Source: Moellerella wisconsensis ATCC 35017 | Lineage (GTDB): Bacteria; Pseudomonadota; Gammaproteobacteria; Enterobacterales; Enterobacteriaceae | Assembly (NCBI RefSeq): GCF_001294465.1 | Contig: NZ_LGAA01000019.1 | Coordinates: forward strand, 1-64,000 | Reading direction: 5' to 3' | Length of the DNA: 64,000 nucleotides | Part shown: piece after piece, positions 18,268-27,010 of the stretch | Numbering within the stretch: the first letter of the stretch is position 1 | How the letters are laid out: the number at the start of each line of letters is the position of its first letter | Notes under the pieces: model-generated | Database searches by the model: none | What the model saw: only the letters and a program-made list of their open reading frames with translations | Told to the model about the DNA's origin: nothing | Made by a program: the position numbers and the translations under genes

Positions 18268-18469
18268 GTAATGCCTCTCATATAATCCATGATGATATTA
18301 TCGTACTAATCACTCTTCAGAGTACTTTTATTACGACAATCATTTCTCTAATCTAATTAAGTTCTCAAGTCATTTAAATTTATCATCCGACATAATATTA
18401 TTTATATCGATTAAATCCAAAAATCCACTATCTCTATATGCACTAATCCATTTATTATACTCTGATCCG

Positions 18470-18811
18470 TTATTCTGTCTCTTCTAAATGCCATTTATGT
18501 AAAACACGATGAATAAAAGGAGTAACTAATAACCCAATAGTAATAATAAATACACTTTGTAAAAATAGGCCATAAATAGCAATAAAAAAACGTCCCACTG
18601 AAGTTACTGGCGCAGGATTAATTGATTGCCCACTCAGCATAGATAATGCATTTAACATGGATTCAGTTAATGAATGCCCTTCGATAAAATAAAACCCTAT
18701 AATCCCAGGAAGTAATCCTAAAAAGAAGATCAATACAGATAAACAATAAAAACGTAACACTCTCAAAATAAAATGATCAATTCTGAGTAATTCTTTGGAA
18801 AATCTCTCCAT
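18470..18811 (-). CDS. Small two-helix membrane protein related to ion-channel pore domains
   Basis: About 113 residues with two hydrophobic segments. Between them lies SMLNALSMLSGQSINPAPVT, placed like a pore helix and filter, then GRFFIAIYGLF and a second helix ending HRVLHKWHLEE. The layout resembles two-TM potassium-channel pores, but the TVGYG filter is absent (GQSINP instead). I recall a bacterial family with GMGPV at this point and the same HRxLHxxHLE tail. Ion conduction is unproven. GGAAA six bases before the ATG at 18811 fixes the start over a TTG at 18823. It sits between two Usp genes on one strand. Confidence 0.65.
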   Translation of the reverse strand: MERFSKELLRIDHFILRVLRFYCLSVLIFFLGLLPGIIGFYFIEGHSLTESMLNALSMLSGQSINPAPVTSVGRFFIAIYGLFLQSVFIITIGLLVTPFIHRVLHKWHLEETE

Positions 18812-18965
18812 ATTTATTTCCAACTATCAAAATAAAGTATTCATATATTAAAATATATTTAGAGTACATCTATTTTAAATCAGCTAAAAAATAATTCAAT
18901 AAATGCAGGTAGATTAAATTTAACCTGCATTTTAAAGCACGTCATTTGACAGCACTCAATGACAA

Positions 18966-19394
18966 TTATCGTACAACCAGTACCGATGATTCTGCGTATC
19001 TGACTACACCAGCCGCTGTTGAGCCTAACAAATGAGTACTAATATTCGGACGACGTGAACCGATCACGATAATATCGGCATCAACATCCTTAGCGGTATT
19101 GATTATTTCATCACGCGGTGAACCAAAAGTGATGGTATAACTAATTTTATCCACTGGTAGATCTATAGTATCCATCAATATTTTCATATCATTTTCAGCT
19201 TTTACCGTAGCTCTATCTTTGATTTCCATATATCCCAAAGCATAAGCATTGATAATAGCTGAAGAAATCGGTAAAACATGGATCAAATGCAGATTAGCCC
19301 CAGATTGCTTGGCTAGATTGAGTGCATGACGGACTGCTTTACTGGTTAACTCATCTTCGGTTAAATCAATCGGAACCAAAATTGTAGTATACAT
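18966..19394 (-). CDS. Universal stress protein, UspF-like (second copy)
   Basis: 143 residues, paralogous to the protein at 17830-18267. The same ILVPIDLT opening, FGSPRDEII and GSRRPNISTHLLGSTAAGVV nucleotide loop are present, ending SVLVVR. The central segments differ, so the duplication is not recent. The longest frame begins at GTG 19400, directly against AGGA. The ATG at 19394 has AGGAG five bases upstream and is the better start. Three genes (usp, channel-like, usp) run in the same direction with 140-200 bp gaps. Confidence 0.9.
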   Translation of the reverse strand: MYTTILVPIDLTEDELTSKAVRHALNLAKQSGANLHLIHVLPISSAIINAYALGYMEIKDRATVKAENDMKILMDTIDLPVDKISYTITFGSPRDEIINTAKDVDADIIVIGSRRPNISTHLLGSTAAGVVRYAESSVLVVR

Positions 19395-19883
19395 ACACAC
19401 TCCTATTCATCTTGAATATTCATCTTAAAACTAGCTAAAGCAAATAAGAAAAGTATAAACAATTACGATCGATTGTCTTCTAAATCAAGATATAAATGAG
19501 ATCTATGACAATAATCATTTAAATAGCTATCTTTAATCAGCCTACACGGTCATCATAATAGGTCATTAATTGAAAATAGAAATGCAGTATTTATTTTAAC
19601 CGGTCAAATCGAGGCTTATTTAATCACTTTAGTTAATAAGAGATCACCACTAATTATAAGATAAAAAAACATTATTTTAATTTCTATAAATAATCACTTA
19701 ACCGCAGTAACCTCTTGATAACTAAAGTAACCTACTAATATTAAACGAAAAATAAGGTTGAACATCTCGTATAAACCCTTTCAAAACACAACATATTTGT
19801 TGTTTTTTTAATCTTATCTGATATGATAATGGCTAAAATAATAGATGATACTGCCATCGCTTTATCCAAACCGAGATATTACC
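19395..19883. other. Gene-free spacer upstream of the orphan HicB-like gene
   Basis: About 490 bp. No HicA-like toxin frame was found on either strand. A weak 6-bp hairpin (ACAACA/TGTTGT, 19788-19803) followed by a T-run on the plus strand is the only structure. It could end an unidentified short plus-strand transcript. Confidence 0.5.
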
Positions 19884-20321
19884 ATGTTTAATTATCCTGC
19901 TACTGTAAAATATGATGAAGATACAGAGTGTTATGAAATAGCTTATAATGATTTTAGTGAATTACAAGGAGTAGCATACGCAGAAGAAGATATAGAACTA
20001 GATGCCTCTGAGATCCTAATTGCCGGATTAGCGGATTTAATTGCCTCACGCATTCCTGTCCCTGCTCCTTCAAAACCAATAAATGATACTAATATCGTTG
20101 TTCATTTGCCTCTCTTAGTCTGTTTGAAAATAGCCCTACATAATGCCATGATCCAAACGGGTACGCGTAAAGCAGATCTCGCACGAAAATTAAATCAAAA
20201 AGCTCCACAGATAGATCGCCTACTTGATGTTAATCATGCATCTAAAGTAGAAACACTTGAACAAGCGCTATATTTATTAGGATTTGAAGTCTCAGTTATT
20301 GTTAATAAAAAACCAGATTAA
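19884..20321 (+). CDS. HicB-family antitoxin-like protein without a HicA partner
   Basis: 145 residues from the ATG at 19884. The N-terminal HicB fold (MFNYPATVKYDEDTECYEI) is degenerate at the pseudo-RNase H positions. It is followed by a proline-rich linker (PVPAPSKP) and a C-terminal helix-turn-helix (TRKADLARKLNQKAPQIDRL). E. coli HicB has the same two-domain plan and length. HicB normally neutralises HicA and represses the pair. No HicA-sized frame lies on either side, so this is an orphan, perhaps now only a DNA-binding regulator. A structured inverted repeat follows 23 bp after the stop. Confidence 0.82.
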   Translation: MFNYPATVKYDEDTECYEIAYNDFSELQGVAYAEEDIELDASEILIAGLADLIASRIPVPAPSKPINDTNIVVHLPLLVCLKIALHNAMIQTGTRKADLARKLNQKAPQIDRLLDVNHASKVETLEQALYLLGFEVSVIVNKKPD

Positions 20322-20343
20322 TAAAGCTAATTTAGCCTAAAAT

Positions 20344-20407
20344 TTCGCCACCTTGAAGTTTTGTATTTTAATGGATTTCAATACTCACTATAGATATAGG
20401 TGGCGAA
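20344..20407. repeat. Structured inverted repeat downstream of the HicB-like gene
   Basis: Perfect 10-bp arms TTCGCCACCT (20344-20353) and AGGTGGCGAA (20398-20407) enclose 44 bp that contain a second, inner pairing (TTGAA with TTCAA). There is no T-run on either side, so it is not a standard terminator. It shares CCACC-N-TGAAGTTTT with the hairpin after ttcA at 24766. Confidence 0.6.
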
Positions 20408-20753
20408 TATCTAAACCTTCAATTTCTTGCCTATATTTATATTAATTATTGATTTAGATTCTTAATTGGTAAATTAATTTAATATTTAGTGATAATATTC
20501 TCCATATAAATAAACTAATTTTGCATTTAATATTAAAACATAAATAATAACCATAATTTAATTTTTCATAATAGAGTAATTATTCATCACTCATAATATT
20601 TGCATCTATTAATACTTAAATAATGCTCATTTTAACCTATTTTTAAAAAAACAGTGATCTACATCAATAAATATAACGAGAAAAATATTGCAAAAGTCAC
20701 AAAAATGAACTTTAGTATAAATAGATTAAAAATAAATATTTAAGGGATGTTAT
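20408..20753. other. AT-rich spacer upstream of yagU
   Basis: About 345 bp without a credible ORF. It must contain the yagU promoter. No operator was recognised with confidence. Confidence 0.5.
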
Positions 20754-21317
20754 ATGGCGTTAAAAGATCTATTTGCTCAAACTGACAAATCTCGTCGTCG
20801 TTATGGTGTAGCAATCTTCGTAGGAATAATTGCAGGCTTTATCTCTGCTTTTGTTAAATGGGGAGCTGAGGTTCCACTGCCACCGAGAACCTTTACTGGT
20901 GGCCGTAATGAATTCAATCCACCTTATTTATTCTTACGTGATTATTTAGGTATTGATCCGACATCCACTGTATATACGTTCTCAGAACATATTATCAATC
21001 CAGTGATGATTACCCACATTATTTTTTCTTTAGTTTTTGCGATTGGTTACTGTATCATTGCTGAGCGCTTTCCTAAAATTAAAATGTGGCAAGGTGTCAT
21101 GGCCGGTCTGTTAGCTACTGTTGCAGTTCATGGTATTAGCTTTCCACTGTTAGGTTTAACACCTCCACTATCTATGCTGCCAATTGATGAATATATTTCA
21201 GAGATTTTTGGTCATGCAGTTTGGTTCTGGTCAATTGAAATCGTGCGTCGTGATTTAAGAAACCGTATTACGCATCAGCCAGATCCGGAAGTACCATTAA
21301 ATGCACCATTCAGATAA
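20754..21317 (+). CDS. yagU: YagU family inner membrane protein
   Basis: 187 residues with three or four membrane helices. The conserved [43 protein letters not shown] and [19 protein letters not shown] segments match E. coli YagU (204 residues) closely. The E. coli insert after the PLPPR motif is shorter here. The family is DUF1440, and YagU is linked to acid resistance in E. coli without a known mechanism. AGGGATG lies before the ATG. It is monocistronic. Confidence 0.93.
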   Translation: MALKDLFAQTDKSRRRYGVAIFVGIIAGFISAFVKWGAEVPLPPRTFTGGRNEFNPPYLFLRDYLGIDPTSTVYTFSEHIINPVMITHIIFSLVFAIGYCIIAERFPKIKMWQGVMAGLLATVAVHGISFPLLGLTPPLSMLPIDEYISEIFGHAVWFWSIEIVRRDLRNRITHQPDPEVPLNAPFR

Positions 21318-21525
21318 GCAATAATTAAATATAAGTGACGTCCAATATGTACTAATGGGCGTCACTATTTTTATTCGTTTACTTCCTTGCTACTAAACTA
21401 ATCAATCAACATCATCTTACTGTTAGATCTCATCTTTATTATTGCTGTTATTTATCTTTTCTTGATTAATTCTAATTAATTAGAATTTTGTTAGCTTAAA
21501 GATTGCTCTCTCTATAATCAAGCTA

Positions 21526-21708
21526 CTAATTAATTTTTATATATTTAGGGAGCGCAATCATATTATAGACCATCAAAAAACAACCAAAGATACCAGTATA
21601 AAAAAGATACCCTCTCAAGATAATTGCTTTTATTTTCTTAAAACCAACCATAAATAGCGATATAGCTATAATTGTTATTATACCTATAGACTGGTAAATA
21701 TATAGCAC
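21526..21708 (-). CDS. Possible small membrane protein next to a microsatellite
   Basis: 60 residues from a GTG at 21708, with two hydrophobic segments (IITIIAISLFMVGF and FYTGIFGCFLMVYNM) separated by a basic loop. There is no clear ribosome site and no recognised family. Its interest is position: an 8-bp tandem repeat begins 13 bp upstream of its start, in the likely promoter. It may be a chance frame in AT-rich DNA. Confidence 0.25.
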   Translation of the reverse strand: MLYIYQSIGIITIIAISLFMVGFKKIKAIILRGYLFYTGIFGCFLMVYNMIALPKYIKIN

Positions 21709-21720
21709 ATAATCTTATTA

Positions 21721-21788
21721 TCTATATATCTATATATCTATATATCTATATATCTATATATCTATATATCTATATATCTATATATCTA
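21721..21788. repeat. Octanucleotide microsatellite, TCTATATA x 8.5
   Basis: Eight perfect copies of TCTATATA at 21721-21784, then a half copy. The unit is not a multiple of three and the array lies in intergenic DNA between two minus-strand frames. Such arrays change length by slipped-strand replication. Confidence 0.98.
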
Positions 21789-21916
21789 TTAATTAGATTA
21801 ATCAATAGATTGAATTACTCAATTATTTATTAACATCATTAATTGTAAAATAAATTGAAGACCATTATTCAATAATACAGTTAAATAAATAATATATTAA
21901 TGAATTAATTAATATA

Positions 21917-22318
21917 TTATTTAACAATATTTATTTCATTATATGTAAAATCAGATAAATAACTATTAAATATATTATAGTTAAAATTACGCTTAAAAAA
22001 AAGTGAACGATAACGCCGATTATATTTTTTTAAATAAAGAATACGCCATGAATTACTTTTAGTAGGTACTAAATAAATCCGTGTCACCTTGTTCCAGTGA
22101 CTATCATTTCGGATTAGCAACAAAAAAACAGATTTTTCACCAAGAAAACTACTACGCAGCTCAACTCTTAGTTCATTTTGCTGATCTAAATATAAGGTGA
22201 TATCTAATCGATTAGAATTATTTTGTAAATCATAGCTTTTACATAAGCTACTGTTTTTAACACAGTCACAAATATAAGTACTTAATAATTGAAAATTAGA
22301 TATATTTTTATTTTTCAT
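21917..22318 (-). CDS. Hypothetical protein (133 residues)
   Basis: Begins MKNKNISNFQLLSTYICDCV and has a basic, tyrosine-rich C-terminal half (YLKKYNRRYRSLFFKRNFNY). There is no signal peptide, membrane helix or recognised domain. GAG lies about five bases before the ATG. Base composition is markedly AT-rich and the flanks are gene-poor, suggesting accessory DNA. The microsatellite lies downstream of its stop. It is probably a real gene because a 133-codon frame is uncommon by chance in such AT-rich DNA, but the function is unknown. Confidence 0.5.
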   Translation of the reverse strand: MKNKNISNFQLLSTYICDCVKNSSLCKSYDLQNNSNRLDITLYLDQQNELRVELRSSFLGEKSVFLLLIRNDSHWNKVTRIYLVPTKSNSWRILYLKKYNRRYRSLFFKRNFNYNIFNSYLSDFTYNEINIVK

Positions 22319-23092
22319 ATTAACTCAAATCAATATATAGATAGTATTTAAAATATATATATTCACGCTTAATCCTTATAGTTTTCAATTACAAAAATTA
22401 TATAAAATTTAACCAAAATTAAGATGGCATGATTATATTCAATAGATATTCAATCAATCTCTCTTATACAGAAAATTTCTTTTAAATTCCAGATTACCGT
22501 AGTTAATTAAGTTTGATTCGTATATTACAAACATAATAAAACCATAATAATCTTTCTTTCCCTATTAAAAAATAATATTTTAGGACTAAGTTTAGATGAT
22601 TAATAAGTTAATTTATTAATTATTGATCTATGCTATATATTTACTTTAATGACAGTGGTTGATTATAAATAATCAATAGTGTGTAAACTAAACATTTTCT
22701 TTATTCAACTCGAAAATAATTAAAAATTTCTTATAAAAAAATTAACTTGATCCATTAATATAATCAGCTATTGATCTAGTATATGCCTAATAAATCCATT
22801 TCACTCATCATAATAAAAATGAATTAAATATATTTAGTAATAAAAATAGTACTCATTAATAAGTCTATCAAATTCATAACGGCTAGGAATAAATACTGTC
22901 TTATTAGTACATTTACATCAATAGTAAGAGTCTCTCCCTATGTATCATAAAAAATATCACTTATTGCTAAAAAGACACTCATAAAATAATATCTGCAGAT
23001 AAGATAAATCCAGATAACTTTTGGTTAATCTATAAGCTATCATCACAAGGTTGTTGTATACTCAGTCACCGTACATCGACGTGGTAAAAGTT
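22319..23092. other. Long AT-rich gene-free region
   Basis: About 770 bp with no credible ORF, known sRNA core or strong terminator. It separates the hypothetical gene at 21917 from the zinc-ribbon gene and probably marks an old insertion or decay zone. Confidence 0.5.
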
Positions 23093-23260
23093 ATGAGTAT
23101 CTTCAATGCTCTAAAGATGTTTAATGATAAAAAAATCAAAATAAGCTGCCCTAATTGCACTTATGTTTCAGCACAAAATAAACGTAACATGCATGAAAAT
23201 ATTACGATTATTTGCCCTAAATGTGGCTATTACTTTTTACCTAACAATAAACATAAATAA
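23093..23260 (+). CDS. Small zinc-ribbon protein (YnfU-like)
   Basis: 55 residues from the ATG at 23093 (MSIFNALKMF). Two CxxC pairs, CPNC and CPKC, are spaced as a zinc ribbon, with GYYFLP after the second. This pattern (MSIF start, CPxC...CPxCG.YF.P) recalls the YnfU family of small zinc-binding proteins, though I cannot confirm it. The frame is open to 23051, but the shorter start gives the family-like length. The ribosome site is weak. It is monocistronic in a gene-poor area. Confidence 0.6.
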   Translation: MSIFNALKMFNDKKIKISCPNCTYVSAQNKRNMHENITIICPKCGYYFLPNNKHK

Positions 23261-23519
23261 AATCATGATTAAAAATCGATATTCCATTGAAATATAATAC
23301 ATGAATCATCGGAATTATCCCTATTCGTATATTGTAAAAATGATAAATTACACTAATATTTATCTGTTTACTATAAAGCCCCCTAACCTATAATGGTTCT
23401 GGTTGACAAATATACGGGGATTTATGCTCTAATAGTGATAAACATTGTCTTATAATTATTTTATTCAGTGCCCTTACGTGATGAGGGCCATTTTCTATGG
23501 CATGCAATTTATACACTTA
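23261..23519. other. Spacer between the zinc-ribbon gene and the integrase remnant
   Basis: About 260 bp. Holds a hairpin GCCCT/AGGGC (near 23471-23489) followed by CATTTT, a possible weak plus-strand terminator, and a TTGACA box near 23402. No gene was seen. Confidence 0.4.
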
Positions 23520-23660
23520 TTAATATAGAGGTTTATATAATTTATTAATATCGAATAGTATCGAAAGTCCCCTACCATCTGCTATCATTGACTCCTTTCC
23601 ATAAATTTTGGCATAGATGTTTTTAAGTTTTGTGTCTGTAAGTTTGTTTATTTCAGCCAT
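23520..23660 (-). pseudogene. Integrase remnant (N-terminus of a tyrosine recombinase)
   Basis: A 46-codon minus-strand frame starting MAEINKLTDTKLKNIYAKIY and continuing KESMIADGRGLSILF before a stop. The pattern K-L-T-D, then a spacer, then D-G-x-G-L-x-L is the N-terminal DUF4102 domain of P4/phage-type integrases, which are normally about 400 residues. The catalytic domain is absent and the flanking sequence is not coding, so this is a deletion remnant. Its start faces ttcA, 148 bp away. In E. coli the Rac prophage sits in the 5' end of ttcA with its integrase at that edge, so this is probably the scar of a similar element. Confidence 0.8.
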
Positions 23661-23808
23661 GCTAGCTCTCTCGTGTGATACACCACGTTATACACGAGTG
23701 TTTGCAAGAAGGGAATTAATCAGAAACAGCTAGGGCAATAATAAACAATAAAACACTTAATTATCATCAAATTAAATAACAGTCAGCAACAATATAGAAC
23801 AGTAGAAA

Positions 23809-24723
23809 ATGAATACTCAAAAAGAGCAATATAATTTTAATAAATTACAAAAACGACTACGTCGTGATGTCGGACAGGCCATTGCCGATTTTAATATGAT
23901 AGAAGACGGCGATCGAATTATGGTCTGTTTATCGGGAGGGAAAGACAGTTATACCCTACTGTCGATTTTACAAAGCCTACAAAAAAATGCTCCGATTAAT
24001 TTTTCATTAATAGCAGTTAATCTTGACCAAAAACAGCCCGGATTTCCTGAGCATATTTTGCCTGAATATTTAGAACAACTGGGAATTGAATATAAAATCG
24101 TTGAAGAAAATACCTACGCGATAGTTAAAGATAAAATTCCAGAAGGCAAAACGACCTGTTCTCTGTGTTCTCGTTTACGTCGAGGTATTTTGTACCGCAC
24201 CGCCACGGAGCTAGGAGCAACTAAAATTGCATTAGGGCATCATCGCGATGACATTTTACAAACCCTATTTTTAAATATGTTTTATGGTGGGAAACTAAAA
24301 GGAATGCCACCTAAATTAATGAGTGATGATGGCAAACATATTGTCATTCGTCCATTAGCATATTGCCGTGAAAAAGACATTGAACGTTTTGCTCAAGCCA
24401 AAGCATTTCCTATCATTCCCTGTAACTTGTGCGGATCACAACCAAACCTACAAAGACAAGTCATCAAAGAAATGCTGTGTGATTGGGATAAACGTTATCC
24501 AGGACGGATAGAAACGATGTTCAGTGCAACACGTAATGTCGTACCTTCTCATTTATGTGACACCGAACTATTTGATTTTTATCATATCACTCATGGTAGT
24601 GAAGTTGTTGATGGTGGGGATCTAGCCTTTGACAGGGAAGAACTTCCGGTGCAGCCAAAGATTGATGAAGATGATCAGTCGAATTTTACCCATACTCGCG
24701 TTGATGTTATTGAAGTGCAATAA
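23809..24723 (+). CDS. ttcA: tRNA 2-thiocytidine biosynthesis protein
   Basis: 304 residues (E. coli 311). The PP-loop SGGKDS is at 42-47. Cluster-binding cysteines are C117 and C120 (TTCSLCSRL), with C205 and C208 (PCNLCGS) of the family. It thiolates cytidine 32 of certain tRNAs using ATP and a [4Fe-4S] cluster. Codons 5-12 (KEQYNFNK) correspond to the sequence used as the Rac prophage attachment site in E. coli, and an integrase remnant lies just upstream. The gene itself is intact. Confidence 0.97.
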   Translation: MNTQKEQYNFNKLQKRLRRDVGQAIADFNMIEDGDRIMVCLSGGKDSYTLLSILQSLQKNAPINFSLIAVNLDQKQPGFPEHILPEYLEQLGIEYKIVEENTYAIVKDKIPEGKTTCSLCSRLRRGILYRTATELGATKIALGHHRDDILQTLFLNMFYGGKLKGMPPKLMSDDGKHIVIRPLAYCREKDIERFAQAKAFPIIPCNLCGSQPNLQRQVIKEMLCDWDKRYPGRIETMFSATRNVVPSHLCDTELFDFYHITHGSEVVDGGDLAFDREELPVQPKIDEDDQSNFTHTRVDVIEVQ

Positions 24724-24765
24724 AACAAAATAATGCCACAGTAACTTTCGAATATTATTTATCTG

Positions 24766-24795
24766 ACCACCGTGAAGTTTTCAATTAACGGTGGT
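24766..24795. repeat. Inverted repeat after ttcA
   Basis: ACCACCGT and ACGGTGGT form a perfect 8-bp stem with a 14-nt loop, 43 bp after the ttcA stop. No T-run follows. It may be a weak terminator or 3'-end stabiliser. The left arm and loop resemble the inverted repeat at 20344. Confidence 0.6.
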
Positions 24796-24831
24796 TCATC
24801 ATATAGGTTATTTGTGGGAATAATTAAACGT

Positions 24832-24958
24832 AAAAAAAAACCGATGTCTGAGATAACATCGGCATTACAGTGATTTATTATTCTGTATAAAAACTCAACA
24901 TGAGAAAAACTACAATTATGGAGCACAACGTTCATCGCTCAACGTTGCATTCACCTGC
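24832..24958 (-). ncRNA. fnrS: FnrS small RNA
   Basis: The minus strand reads GCAGGTGAATGCAACGTTGA, then GCGATGAACGTTG and GCTCCATA, matching the 5' part of E. coli FnrS almost base for base. It ends in the hairpin CCGATGT/ACATCGG followed by nine Ts, giving about 127 nt (E. coli about 122). An FNR box is centred about 41.5-42 bp upstream of the first G. It lies between ttcA and zntB; E. coli fnrS also adjoins zntB (ydaN). FnrS is an Hfq-dependent RNA made without oxygen that represses aerobic genes such as sodB. Confidence 0.95.
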
Positions 24959-24993
24959 AGGGTATATACTGCCTTAAATAAGCCATTTATTTA

Positions 24994-25007
24994 TTGATAT
25001 AGCTCAA
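24994..25007 (-). promoter_or_regulatory. FNR box of fnrS
   Basis: On the minus strand TTGAG-CTAT-ATCAA matches the FNR consensus TTGAT-N4-ATCAA with one mismatch. Its centre is about 41.5-42 bp before the FnrS 5' end, the position of class II FNR activation. It begins 25 bp after the zntB stop. Confidence 0.88.
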
Positions 25008-25031
25008 ATTACCACTTATTAAGCCTTCAGA

Positions 25032-26015
25032 CTACAGCCAGCGACTTTTTCTTAACCACCAGACAACGATACCAATTAAACAGGTTAGTAATATACAGAA
25101 TAAACTAAATCCGAAACGAAATTCATTACCCGGTATTCCACCTAAATTTACACCAAATAATCCGGTTAGAAAGGTTGTTGGTAAAAAAACCATTGCCAAC
25201 ATAGACATAGTATAAATACGTCGATTCATCATCTCAGTCATCATGGAAGATATCTCATCCGCAATAATTGCAGTACGAGACACAAAACCATCGAGATCTT
25301 CAATACAACGCCCTAATCTATCTGAAATTTCCTGCATCCTTAACCGTGATGCATCATCAACCCATAATAATTTTTCAGTGGCTAAACGTGAAAATACATC
25401 ACGCTGTGGCGCCATATAACGGCGAATAACAATAATTTGCTTGCGCAGTAATGCTAACTCGCCACGTTCAGGTATTTGATCATGCAGTAAGCTATCTTCA
25501 ATAGAAATTAATCTATCATGCAAAGTATCGGTGAATTCACTAATTTCATCGGTCACTGCATCGGCAGTTTCGACTAACCAATCGGCGGTAGATTCTGCAC
25601 CATTTCCCATCGAGAATTCACTGACTACCGTTTCAAGTGATTGTACTTTGCGGTGACGGCTAGAGATGACTAACCGATTATTAATAAATATCCGAAATGC
25701 CACCAACTGCTCTGGAGAGTGCCCGGGATTATTATTTAGAGTTTGTAATGTGAGTAATAAACCATCTCCGGCTCGTAAAATTCGCCAGCGACCTTCTTCT
25801 CCACTCAGTGCAGCTTTCGCCGTATCATTCAATAAATCAGTCTGCTGTATCCATTGTTTACTTTGTTGATTTTTATAATCATAATGCAGCCAAAATGGAT
25901 TATTTTGCGTCGCGCTCGCATTTAGATCAATCGGTAACACACCTCCCCTACCATCTAATTGAAAGCCATGTACCGGATCTGAATTCTGAAACAGGGAACC
26001 ATAAATTGTCGCCAT
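25032..26015 (-). CDS. zntB: Zinc transporter ZntB (CorA family)
   Basis: 327 residues from the ATG at 26015, exactly the E. coli length. A large soluble N-terminal domain is followed by two C-terminal membrane helices. The CorA-family signature appears here as GVNLGGIPG near the end, the ZntB variant of GMN. It moves zinc across the inner membrane. The frame is open to 26060, but GAGGAA nine to ten bases before 26015 and family length fix the start. The transcript may run into the fnrS region. Confidence 0.95.
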   Translation of the reverse strand: MATIYGSLFQNSDPVHGFQLDGRGGVLPIDLNASATQNNPFWLHYDYKNQQSKQWIQQTDLLNDTAKAALSGEEGRWRILRAGDGLLLTLQTLNNNPGHSPEQLVAFRIFINNRLVISSRHRKVQSLETVVSEFSMGNGAESTADWLVETADAVTDEISEFTDTLHDRLISIEDSLLHDQIPERGELALLRKQIIVIRRYMAPQRDVFSRLATEKLLWVDDASRLRMQEISDRLGRCIEDLDGFVSRTAIIADEISSMMTEMMNRRIYTMSMLAMVFLPTTFLTGLFGVNLGGIPGNEFRFGFSLFCILLTCLIGIVVWWLRKSRWL

Positions 26016-26259
26016 TCGACTTGCTTCCTCACCAATAAATATTGATATAAATATTAACAATAATAATAACAGTTACAAGCTATTCGCTAGAATTTATTGT
26101 ATTTAGAATTAAAATATTAAATATAAATCAGAACGATATTATTTAATGTATATAAAGAATAAAGATAATTAATTTTGAAATTGAATTTAATATTGAAATT
26201 AATTAAAAAATAACACAAAATACGCAAGCCAAAATTACCTATTCAATTCAAGGATGAAT

Positions 26260-26817
26260 ATGAAAAAAACATTAATTATTTCTATGCTCTTACCTTTAAT
26301 TTATTCCTCTAATGCATTATCGAATGATGCATCATCCCAAAAACATACTTTTAATCTGGGATATGGCGGATATTATTTTACCAATACTCTGTATAATGGC
26401 CTACATGGTAGTTATACCTTAGAATTTGATGATCAATTAGGTATTTTAACCTCATTAAGTTGGGTTAATGGCAAAGCATCATCAAAAGGTACACATAATA
26501 ATAAAGTTATTGATATCAATAAAAAATTCCACTACCTTAGTTTAACTTCTGGACCTATTTGGCGCTTTAATCCTTATGTTTCTGTATACGGTTCTATTGG
26601 ATTTCATTTAGCCACCAGTTCAGAACTGAAAAAAACAAGTAAACATGGAATAACTAATCTCTCTAAGAATCGTGGATTAGCGTGGGGCTCTGGTTTTATG
26701 ATTAATCCTATCGAGTCTATCGCTATTAAAGTTGGTTATGAGGGTGCAAAAACTAGCCTTAGAAAAAAAGATGAAATACTGAAAGCATTTAATATCGGCA
26801 TAGGTTATCGTTTTTAA
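26260..26817 (+). CDS. Ail/Lom/OmpX-like outer membrane protein
   Basis: 185 residues with a signal peptide (MKKTLIISMLLPLIYSSNAL). The mature domain alternates polar and hydrophobic residues as in an eight-strand barrel. GPIWRFNPYVSVYGSIGF and the terminal IGIGYRF (final Phe) are typical of the Ail/Lom family of adhesion and serum-resistance proteins. AAGGA five bases before the ATG at 26260 makes it the better start over 26254. It is monocistronic between zntB and mppA, where E. coli has no such gene. Confidence 0.85.
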   Translation: MKKTLIISMLLPLIYSSNALSNDASSQKHTFNLGYGGYYFTNTLYNGLHGSYTLEFDDQLGILTSLSWVNGKASSKGTHNNKVIDINKKFHYLSLTSGPIWRFNPYVSVYGSIGFHLATSSELKKTSKHGITNLSKNRGLAWGSGFMINPIESIAIKVGYEGAKTSLRKKDEILKAFNIGIGYRF

Positions 26818-26975
26818 TTAGTTAAAAAGTTTAATTAAAGATTAATCTAATAGTTAATTTAACAATATGCAAATTAGTAACCCTATCAATAAGTCAACTT
26901 ATTTAAAATAATAAAAGTGGTTATGATATTAAATATAAATCTATTTATTTAGCTTGATATTTTATCGTCATCCAC

Positions 26976-26998
26976 AGCGCGGCATTATTTGCCGCGCT
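26976..26998. terminator. GC-rich hairpin between convergent genes
   Basis: AGCGCGGC and GCCGCGCT form a perfect 8-bp stem with a 7-nt loop, 13 bp beyond the mppA stop. T-runs are short on both sides. It is a probable terminator for mppA, possibly bidirectional. Confidence 0.6.
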
Positions 26999-27010
26999 AT
27001 TTAAGCTAAA

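Noticed and set aside
23051-23092. Upstream start for the zinc-ribbon protein
   Set aside because: The added residues lack similarity to the small zinc-ribbon plan and no ribosome site precedes them.
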